From assembly GCA_023434665.1 (NCBI GenBank), contig JAEYSM010000013.1, positions 1-64,000 on the forward strand: a DNA stretch of 64,000 nt. Direction: 5' to 3'. Each line of letters opens with the position of its first letter. Position 1 is the stretch's first letter. The stretch is from Bacteroidota bacterium (GTDB lineage Bacteria > Bacteroidota > Bacteroidia > Bacteroidales > Lentimicrobiaceae). The position numbers were made by a program, and so were the translations under genes. Below the pieces are notes generated by a model. It was given only the letters and a program-made list of their open reading frames with translations, searched no databases and was not told the origin of the DNA. Positions 57,428 through 64,000 of this stretch are shown here, piece by piece.

Positions 57428-60307
57428 ATGGACAGTTTTCTGCATAAAATCGCTCAAGTTATTGATCAGCATATATACCCTGCCAATGAACTTTGTGTGG
57501 TTTTTCCCAACAGGCGTGCGGGTCTTTTTCTTATGAAGTTGCTTGTCCCTGAAAACAATAAGCCAAGGTGGGTTCCCCAAATGCTTTCGGTTGAAGATTT
57601 TATATTCCAGATATCAGGCATGAAGGAGCCCGATCATGTTAAATTGTTATCATCTCTTTATAAAGTCTATAGCAGCAATAACAGAGATCCTCAATCCTTC
57701 GATTCTTTCCTCGGATGGGGAAATGAGATATTGAAAGATTTTGAGGAAGTTGACCAATACCTGGTAAATCCCGATAAGTTATTCTATTTCATCAGGGATG
57801 CCAGGGAAATAGACCTTTGGAAACCCGGTGAAGAAGCTACTGAGTTTGAGAAAAACTATTTAGCTTTTTATGAGTCTCTCGCAAAAATTTATTCTGGTCT
57901 GAAAGGTGAATTGCTCTCAGAAAACAATGCCTACCAGGGACTTGCAACTCGCATCGTTGCTGAGAATACCCAAAATTACACCAACGAGCTTCCATGGAAG
58001 AAGGTCATTTTTGCTGGTTTTAATGCACTGACCCCTGCACAGTTAAGTATTTTAAAATACCTGATATCAAAAGATAAAGCTGAAATAATATTTGATGCTG
58101 ATAAGTGGTATTTGGATGACAAACAAATGGAAGCAGGCCACTTTCTGAGGAAATACAGAGAAGATAAAGAGCTTGGTGAGTTTAGCCTGATCTCAAATGA
58201 ATTCATCAGGAAAGACAGGAATATATACACATGCGGAATCCCCGGTAATTCAGGACAAGCAAGGATAGCCGGTGGAATTCTTAAAAAAATCAGCCCTGAA
58301 GAATATAGCGATACAGCCGTTGTTCTTGCAGACGAGTCATTACTGTTACCGGTGCTTAATTCATTGCCATCAGGAATTGAGAAGTTTAATGTCACTATGG
58401 GATTTCCCCTTGTTCATACTCCTTTATATGCTCTGGCTGAATCGATCTTCATTCTGCACGCAAACGCTGTTGCCGTCGCTTCTTCAAACCCCGCTTTTTA
58501 TCATAAAGATGTAACCTCAATCATTAAGAACAACCAGTTAAGTGGTATTATTGATACCGGGCTCTCTAATCGTCTTGCTTCAAAAATAAAGTCAGATAAT
58601 TTCTCTTATATCCATCTGTCTGAAATCCTTGAGATAACCAAGGATTATGAACCCGAAAAAATTGAACCACTTAAACTTATATTCGGGTATCCTGTCAATT
58701 CCCTTCAACTGCTTCAAAATGTTGAAAATATGCTACTTCTTATTAAAGAAGGCTATTCAAGCGAGCATAGTCACGATACCGTAAAATCAGCAGAAAATAG
58801 GATTGCCTCACAATACAGTACCGAAATTTTATGGAGTATTTACAAAACAGTATCTCAGTTAAGACAATGCTTAGAAGCTGTAAGTCTTCAGGTTGAATCG
58901 CTGACAACATTACAGAAGTTCTTCAGAGAAACCGCCCAGGCAACAAAAGTGCCATTTTATGGAGAACCTCTTCAGGGAATTCAGGTTATGGGTATGCTTG
59001 AAACCCGTGTGCTTGACTTTAAAAATATCATTCTATTGTCAGTAAATGAAGATACACTGCCGTCAGCAAAAACTAATAAGTCATTCATACCATATGATAT
59101 ACGACGGAACTTTGGATTACCAACTCATCATGAGCGACAATCAGTATTTGCTTATCACTTTTACAGATTATTACAGAGAAGCATTAATGCCTGGCTTATT
59201 TATAATGAGAGTGAGGACACCTTTGGTGGAGGTGAAAAAAGCCGTTATATACAACAATTGGAATGGGAACTCCCTGCAATGGGAATTGAGATAAAAAAGG
59301 CTTCATATACAGAACTTTCAGGCCTGTCCCGCCAAGGTCCGCTATTCATTAAAAAGGACTCTTTCATCATGGAGAAACTTTATGAAAAAGCGGAAAAGGG
59401 ATTTTCATTTTCTTCGATAAAAAAATTCATTAATTGTCCACTATCCTTCTATTTTACCTATGTTTTGGGACTTGAAGAGCCTGATGAGGTTGAAGAGGAA
59501 ATTTCCTATCAGTCAATGGGAACCATACTACACTCCGTACTTGAGGATCTTTATGGTGGTTTCCGTAATTCAATACCGGTAAAAGGTATACTTGAAGCCA
59601 CATTGGAAAATGCTGATGAATTAATTAGAAAGAAGACCCATTCTACATTCCCCGCATTAAGATTTGATTCCGGAAGGAATCTGCTTTTCATTAAAGTAGC
59701 AGGAATCTGGCTTAAGAGATTCATGAAGGATGAACTCAAAAGCCTGGAATCAGGACAGGCGCCTACAATTATCGGGGTTGAAGAACCTCTCACAAGGACT
59801 TTGAATGTGAGTGTTCCTGTTCCGAACCCTGTATATGAAAAAGAGACCTCAGAATATGTTCAGAAAGCTGATGAACGGCCTCATAAAGATCTTACAATAA
59901 CTCTGTATGGAAAAATTGACCGCATAGAAATTAATAATAACGAATACAGAGTCATCGATTATAAAACCGGTAAAGTTGAGAGAATCAACGTGAAATGTAG
60001 TTCAGTCAATGACTTGTTTGATCCTGATAAAAAAACAGAAAAGCAGCTGCAATTAACTCTATATAAATACCTTGCGGAAAATGACTCTCGGTCAAAAGGA
60101 TATGAAATTTCGCCCGGGATCATTTCCTTTCGAAAATTAGCCAATGGATTCATGTCACTTGAATCAGAAATTAGCTCCGAAGAGTTCGAAACTCATTTAT
60201 CAGGGATGTTCTATGATATGTTTGATCCTGAAAAATATTTCGGTCAAAACGATATAAAAAATTGTATTTACTGTAACTTTAAGCAAATTTGCAACAGAAA
60301 TCAATAA
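57428..60307 (+). CDS. AddB-like PD-(D/E)XK nuclease with Fe-S cysteines
   Basis: A 959-residue protein. The N-terminal two thirds resemble an inactivated UvrD-type helicase: where AddB has a P-loop this one has VVFPNRRAGLFL, with no GKT. The C-terminal RecB-like nuclease has GKIDRIE (Asp831) and VIDYKTGK (Asp844, Lys846). Cysteines 670, 946, 949 and 955 have the spacing of the AddB iron-sulfur staple (C...CxxCx5C). AddB works with AddA in double-strand break processing; no addA gene is in the window. It lies 18 bp after the MurU-like gene. Confidence 0.86.
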   Translation: MDSFLHKIAQVIDQHIYPANELCVVFPNRRAGLFLMKLLVPENNKPRWVPQMLSVEDFIFQISGMKEPDHVKLLSSLYKVYSSNNRDPQSFDSFLGWGNEILKDFEEVDQYLVNPDKLFYFIRDAREIDLWKPGEEATEFEKNYLAFYESLAKIYSGLKGELLSENNAYQGLATRIVAENTQNYTNELPWKKVIFAGFNALTPAQLSILKYLISKDKAEIIFDADKWYLDDKQMEAGHFLRKYREDKELGEFSLISNEFIRKDRNIYTCGIPGNSGQARIAGGILKKISPEEYSDTAVVLADESLLLPVLNSLPSGIEKFNVTMGFPLVHTPLYALAESIFILHANAVAVASSNPAFYHKDVTSIIKNNQLSGIIDTGLSNRLASKIKSDNFSYIHLSEILEITKDYEPEKIEPLKLIFGYPVNSLQLLQNVENMLLLIKEGYSSEHSHDTVKSAENRIASQYSTEILWSIYKTVSQLRQCLEAVSLQVESLTTLQKFFRETAQATKVPFYGEPLQGIQVMGMLETRVLDFKNIILLSVNEDTLPSAKTNKSFIPYDIRRNFGLPTHHERQSVFAYHFYRLLQRSINAWLIYNESEDTFGGGEKSRYIQQLEWELPAMGIEIKKASYTELSGLSRQGPLFIKKDSFIMEKLYEKAEKGFSFSSIKKFINCPLSFYFTYVLGLEEPDEVEEEISYQSMGTILHSVLEDLYGGFRNSIPVKGILEATLENADELIRKKTHSTFPALRFDSGRNLLFIKVAGIWLKRFMKDELKSLESGQAPTIIGVEEPLTRTLNVSVPVPNPVYEKETSEYVQKADERPHKDLTITLYGKIDRIEINNNEYRVIDYKTGKVERINVKCSSVNDLFDPDKKTEKQLQLTLYKYLAENDSRSKGYEISPGIISFRKLANGFMSLESEISSEEFETHLSGMFYDMFDPEKYFGQNDIKNCIYCNFKQICNRNQ

Positions 60308-60317
60308 CATTAAAACC

Positions 60318-61553
60318 ATGAGAAAATTAACTTTTCTAATTGCTCTTTCATTCTTAATTTCAGGTAATGTGTCTGCCCAGGGTGTATTGGGTGGTATAAT
60401 TCGTGATAAAGTCCGCGAAAAAGCCATCGAAAAAGTAACCAAGGTGAACGATGAAGAAGAAGTAGTAGAAAGTGAAGAACAAGAAGAACAGGAAGTATCT
60501 GAAGACCAGCAAGAGACTCAGGAACCGACCCCACAGGAGAAACCTTCAAAACTTAAACTAGAAACAAAATCGCAATATGATTTTGTTCCAGGAGATAGGA
60601 TCCTGTTCTTTGATGATTTCTCACAGGATGCTATTGGCGACTTCCCGGCTCTTTGGACCGGCTCAGGCAGTGGTGAGGTAAAAACAGTAAATCTGGCACC
60701 CGGCAAATGGTTTCATTTAACAGCTGATGATCAGGTATATAACTTGGCAAAAGACCTCAATTTACCTGAAAACTTCATTTTTGAATTCGATCTTATCCCA
60801 GCTTCTGTTGAAGAAGATGATTATTATGACTTCTATCTGACTCTTTATAATAGCACTAATGATTTCATGGATGACGACTTATATCCGGGCACGAGAGGAG
60901 TGCACATAAGTATTTATCCTGACCAATGGCAAGTTATGGGTTATGACATTGAAAAAGATTCAAGAGATGGCCAAAGCAACCTAAGTCCTGTAGTCCCGGA
61001 AACACCGACTCATGTAATTGTTTGGGTTCAGAAAGCCCGCCTGAGAATATACCATCAGGGAGCGAAAGTTATTGATATGCCTACCCTTATGTATACACCC
61101 ACAAATTTTAACCGCTTACGATATTCTATGTGGAATCACCAAGGTAATCCGTTAATTTCTAACATACGCTTTACAACTGCGTCTCCTGATACCAGAAGTA
61201 AATTGATAACAGAAGGCAAATTAATTTCATACGGTATCTATTTTGATGTCAATTCCGACAAGATAAAACCTGAATCGAAAGGGGCAGTTGGCGAAATTGC
61301 AAAGGTCCTCAATGAGAATCCCGACGTACGGATTAAGATTGAGGGACATACTGATAGTGATGGTGATGAGACAAAGAATATGGATTTGTCAAAACGGAGA
61401 GCTGCATCTGTCAAAAACATGCTTGTATCAGATTATTCTGTTGATGGATCAAGAATTGAAACGGATGGGTATGGTGAATCTAAACCTATTGGTTCTAATA
61501 GCACTTCTGAGGGGAAAGCCCAAAATAGAAGAGTTGAATTCATCAAGTTGTAA
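60318..61553 (+). CDS. OmpA family protein with acidic linker and lectin-like middle
   Basis: A 411-residue envelope protein: signal peptide ending in GNVSAQ, a highly acidic, Glu/Gln-rich stretch (about 42-75), a jelly-roll-like middle domain (about 90-290, RILFFDDFSQDAIGDFP and FIFEFDLIPASVEEDDYYD), and a C-terminal OmpA domain (about 305-411). The peptidoglycan-binding residues are in IEGHTDSDGDETKNMDLSKR and RRVEFIKL. No N-terminal barrel is seen, so it probably binds the wall from the periplasm. Confidence 0.87.
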   Translation: MRKLTFLIALSFLISGNVSAQGVLGGIIRDKVREKAIEKVTKVNDEEEVVESEEQEEQEVSEDQQETQEPTPQEKPSKLKLETKSQYDFVPGDRILFFDDFSQDAIGDFPALWTGSGSGEVKTVNLAPGKWFHLTADDQVYNLAKDLNLPENFIFEFDLIPASVEEDDYYDFYLTLYNSTNDFMDDDLYPGTRGVHISIYPDQWQVMGYDIEKDSRDGQSNLSPVVPETPTHVIVWVQKARLRIYHQGAKVIDMPTLMYTPTNFNRLRYSMWNHQGNPLISNIRFTTASPDTRSKLITEGKLISYGIYFDVNSDKIKPESKGAVGEIAKVLNENPDVRIKIEGHTDSDGDETKNMDLSKRRAASVKNMLVSDYSVDGSRIETDGYGESKPIGSNSTSEGKAQNRRVEFIKL

Positions 61554-61644
61554 AAAGATAATACTTCAAATCGTGAATAAGTGAATTAAACACTTATTTT
61601 CAAACATTCAAAGATTTTAGGATAGAATCGCTACTTTTGCAGTG

Positions 61645-61768
61645 GACGAATAACAAAATTCTTCCTAGCCTTGTAATGCGCGGTTTACTTGTAAATCTCA
61701 AATCTATCTTGTAAATCTTTTAGTACTTGGTAAAAAAACCGGCATCCTTTATGGATGCCGTTTGTTTT
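61645..61768 (+). ncRNA. Candidate small RNA or leader RNA
   Basis: TACTTTTG at 61632-61639 fits the Bacteroidota -7 box, and transcription would begin about 6 bp on. The segment has no open frame with a good start and ends in a strong hairpin with a U-rich tail. No -33 TTTG is present at 19-21 nt. It could instead be the leader of the gene at 61876, with the hairpin as an attenuator, or simply the terminator region of the OmpA gene. No match to tmRNA, 6S or SRP RNA was noticed. Confidence 0.35.
61740..61768 (+). terminator. Intrinsic terminator
   Basis: CGGCATCC (61740-61747), loop TTTAT and GGATGCCG (61753-61760), then a T-rich tail. An 8-bp GC-rich perfect stem. Confidence 0.85.
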
Positions 61769-61875
61769 TACTTCAGTGAGATTAAAGGTTACAAATTCCT
61801 TAAATGACCATTAATTACATAAATATCCGGAAACGGGGAATAAGGTATTGCATTTAAATTACAAACCCCTGCACT

Positions 61876-64000
61876 ATGAGAAAAATCTCCTCTCTGATAT
61901 TATTCTTTTTATTGGCATCAACCGTACAGTATGCTCAAAATCCAAATAGTATAACATCGACCACTCAATCTCCTGGCTACATAAATTATCATGAATATCC
62001 ATACTGGATTGATATGATGCAGGACCCTGAAGCAAATTTCTTTGAGACCCAAAAAGCCTTTTATGAATATTGGGAAGGTCGGGAAATTGAAAAAGGCAGT
62101 GGTTACAAGCCTTTTAAAAGATGGGAGTATTGGATGAGTAGAAGAGTCTCTGAGACCGGTGTTAAACCATCCCCTCATAAAAATATTGAAGCAATTTTTC
62201 AACTAAGGTCATCCGAAAATTCTGCTTTGCAAAATTTCGATGAAAATAATATTGATCCGGGATCCAGAACAACCACCGGTAACTGGTCATCATTAGGACC
62301 TGTTAATGTACCATCCGGAAATAATGGATACAGAGGACTCGGTAGGGTAAACGCCATTGCTTTCCATCCCACAAACGCTAATACTGTATTTATTGGTGCG
62401 CCATCCGGCGGATTGTGGATCACCTATGATAATGGAAATAATTGGATTACCAATACTGACAATTTAGTGACACTTGGAGTATCTGCTATTGTCATTGATT
62501 ACAACAATCCATCTGTTGTCTATATCGGGACCGGCGACCGGGATGCAGGAGATGCACCCGGCAATGGCGTCTGGAAGAGTTTTGATGGTGGTATTACTTT
62601 TGAATCTTCTAACACCGGAATGGGAAATGCAACTGTCAGTAAACTCATTCAACACCCGTCTGATCCCAATATGCTTATAGCAGCCACCAATACTGGAATT
62701 TGGCGCACCGTTAATGGGGGTCTTTCATGGACCCGTACTTATAGTGCTAATTTCAAAGATGTGGTCTTTAAACCAAACGATCCTCAGATAGTATATGCTT
62801 CAGCGGCTGGTTTGTTTTACAGATCAACAAATAATGGAATTTCATTTACTCAGACAAGTACAGGCCTCGGAAGTTTAGCCTACCGAGGTGCCATTGCTGT
62901 CACTCCTGCTAATCCCGAAATTGTTTATCTGGTTGTTACAACAACAACGTCCTTTTATGGCTTGGTCAGATCGACAGATGCAGGCTTAACATTCACTACA
63001 AGATCAACAACACCTAACATTATGTCATGGGACTGCAATGGTGGTTCAGGAGGACAGGCTTGGTATGATCTGGATATTGCAGCTGATCCGGGAAATGCCA
63101 ATATTATATATTGTGGAGGAGTTAACTGCTTTAAATCAACTAATGGAGGATCATCATGGGCAATCAACTCTCATTGGTATGGTGGCTGTGGCGTTCCATC
63201 TGTGCATGCAGATTTGCATGTTCTTGAATATAACCCACTTAATGGAAGGCTGTATGCCGGGAATGACGGTGGTGTATATTGGACTGCTAATGGCGGTACT
63301 TCATGGAATGAGATTAGCAATGGGTTGATTATCAGTCAGGCTTATGCAATCGGTCAGAGTGCCACCAGCCGGAATTTAGTTATTAATGGATATCAGGATA
63401 ATGGAACTTCAACTTATACAGGTAACTTATGGGTCAATGTGAATGGTGGTGATGGTATGGAATGTGCTTTCGACCCAACGAATTCTGCTTACAGCTATTC
63501 CACACTTTATTATGGAGTGATTACCCGGCATTTTAATCATAATGACCAGGGGGATATTGCAGGTGAAAATATCAACGGAATAAATGAAGATGGTGGATGG
63601 GTCACTCCTTTTGTTATAGACCACAACGACGGGAATATTATGCTCATTGGCTATGATAATGTGTGGAGAAGTAATAATATAAAAGCTTCTTCAACCGGAA
63701 GTGTGAACTGGAGTAAAATTTCAAACTTCAATCTTGAGGATCTTGATGAGATGGCTCAGTCTTATGCTAATACTAACATTCTTTATGTTTCAGAGTCCAA
63801 TATTCTTTACCGGTCCGACAATATTAAAGCAACATCACCCTCATGGTCAAACTTAACTTCCTCATTACCATCCAATAACTATATTACAGCTATAGAAACG
63901 CATCCAACAAACGAAAATATTGTATATCTCGCAATGCAAAACAATGTGTACATGAGCGTAAATAAAGGGGCTTCCTGGACACAAATTACCGGAACTCTAC
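61876..64000 (+). CDS. Secreted Asp-box (BNR/sortilin-like) repeat protein, truncated by window end
   Basis: The first 708 codons of a large protein, open to the end of the window. The signal peptide is MRKISSLILFFLLASTVQYA, cut before QNPNS. After about 110 residues begin Asp-box repeats, seen as SFDGGITF, TVNGGLSWTR, STNNGISF, STDAGLTF, STNGGSSW and NGGTSW, each in a beta-propeller blade, as in sortilin/VPS10 and sialidase-type propellers. Proteins like this in Bacteroidota usually end in a T9SS sorting domain, which would lie beyond the window. Function may be glycan binding, cell-surface adhesion or hydrolysis. Confidence 0.85.
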   Translation, partial: MRKISSLILFFLLASTVQYAQNPNSITSTTQSPGYINYHEYPYWIDMMQDPEANFFETQKAFYEYWEGREIEKGSGYKPFKRWEYWMSRRVSETGVKPSPHKNIEAIFQLRSSENSALQNFDENNIDPGSRTTTGNWSSLGPVNVPSGNNGYRGLGRVNAIAFHPTNANTVFIGAPSGGLWITYDNGNNWITNTDNLVTLGVSAIVIDYNNPSVVYIGTGDRDAGDAPGNGVWKSFDGGITFESSNTGMGNATVSKLIQHPSDPNMLIAATNTGIWRTVNGGLSWTRTYSANFKDVVFKPNDPQIVYASAAGLFYRSTNNGISFTQTSTGLGSLAYRGAIAVTPANPEIVYLVVTTTTSFYGLVRSTDAGLTFTTRSTTPNIMSWDCNGGSGGQAWYDLDIAADPGNANIIYCGGVNCFKSTNGGSSWAINSHWYGGCGVPSVHADLHVLEYNPLNGRLYAGNDGGVYWTANGGTSWNEISNGLIISQAYAIGQSATSRNLVINGYQDNGTSTYTGNLWVNVNGGDGMECAFDPTNSAYSYSTLYYGVITRHFNHNDQGDIAGENINGINEDGGWVTPFVIDHNDGNIMLIGYDNVWRSNNIKASSTGSVNWSKISNFNLEDLDEMAQSYANTNILYVSESNILYRSDNIKATSPSWSNLTSSLPSNNYITAIETHPTNENIVYLAMQNNVYMSVNKGASWTQITGTL

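Larger units (their letters stand above)
61554..61875. other. Intergenic region with promoter and terminator
   Basis: No protein gene. A -7-like TACTTTTG (61632-61639) and a hairpin terminator (61740-61768) bracket about 120 bp that could be a small RNA or an attenuated leader. CTTGTAAATCT occurs twice, 20 bp apart (61688-61698 and 61708-61718). The last 100 bp lead into the large secreted-protein gene. Confidence 0.5.

Noticed and set aside
57976..58395. 139-codon minus-strand frame inside the AddB-like gene
   Set aside because: Antisense to a clearly coding region; serine-rich shadow translation without features.

Overview
The window reads as chromosomal DNA of a low-GC member of the Bacteroidota. 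It encodes a protein with a C-terminal type IX secretion (T9SS) sorting domain, a short SigA-type sigma factor, and promoters of the Bacteroidota form (TTTG, about 19-20 nt, TAnnTTTG). Shine-Dalgarno sequences are rare, and many short outer-membrane barrels and lipoproteins are present. I see no rRNA, tRNA, CRISPR array, integrase or insertion sequence. Genus-level placement is not possible from reading alone.

Layout. 1-10.6 kb: an outer-membrane barrel; a small regulator/CreD stress locus with a repeated ACTTTG-N5-CAAAGT operator; an S41 peptidase lipoprotein with a barrel; a flavodoxin-ferredoxin protein; an 11-bp tandem repeat; pepD; an esterase; DUF1801; rpe. 10.7-14.3 kb: the core minus-strand group rpsO-pnp-rpoD, with a possible two-state RNA hairpin between rpsO and pnp. 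14.3-19.8 kb: an RND efflux operon (adaptor, pump, TolC). 20.1-25.4 kb: a carotenoid cluster (idi-like, crtI, crtB, a secreted unknown, idi, crtZ, crtYcd) predicted to make zeaxanthin from GGPP. Its first idi-like gene has lost the catalytic cysteine. 25.4-32.5 kb: a membrane protein of unknown function, a zinc alcohol dehydrogenase, and an operon of lipid kinase, SUI1/YciH, glycosyltransferase 39 and mechanosensitive channel, then a lipoprotein. 32.9-34.7 kb: cysK-cysE. 34.7-47.3 kb: an orphan NtrC-type regulator with GAFPGA in place of GAFTGA, followed by the most unusual part of the window.

That part (36.3-47.3 kb) looks like a Bacteroidota chaperone-usher surface-fibre system. It has four DUF4402-like subunits sharing a C-terminal strand, a PapD-like chaperone, a 1488-residue T9SS-sorted multidomain adhesin, and an usher-like barrel fused to prealbumin-like domains and a C-terminal SPOR domain. 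The genes from chaperone to usher are tightly packed. The first three subunit genes each end in their own terminator, and one is preceded by a 630-bp repeat-rich leader.

47.3-61.6 kb: a GNAT acetyltransferase, a thioester-type alpha-2-macroglobulin, a membrane protein with HEYGH, a rubrerythrin-like protein, and an operon joining an AmgK-like kinase fused to a RapZ C-terminal domain, a small helical protein, a MurU-like nucleotidyltransferase and an AddB-like Fe-S nuclease. An OmpA-family protein follows. 61.6-64 kb: a possible small RNA and the 5' part of a large secreted Asp-box repeat protein that runs off the window.
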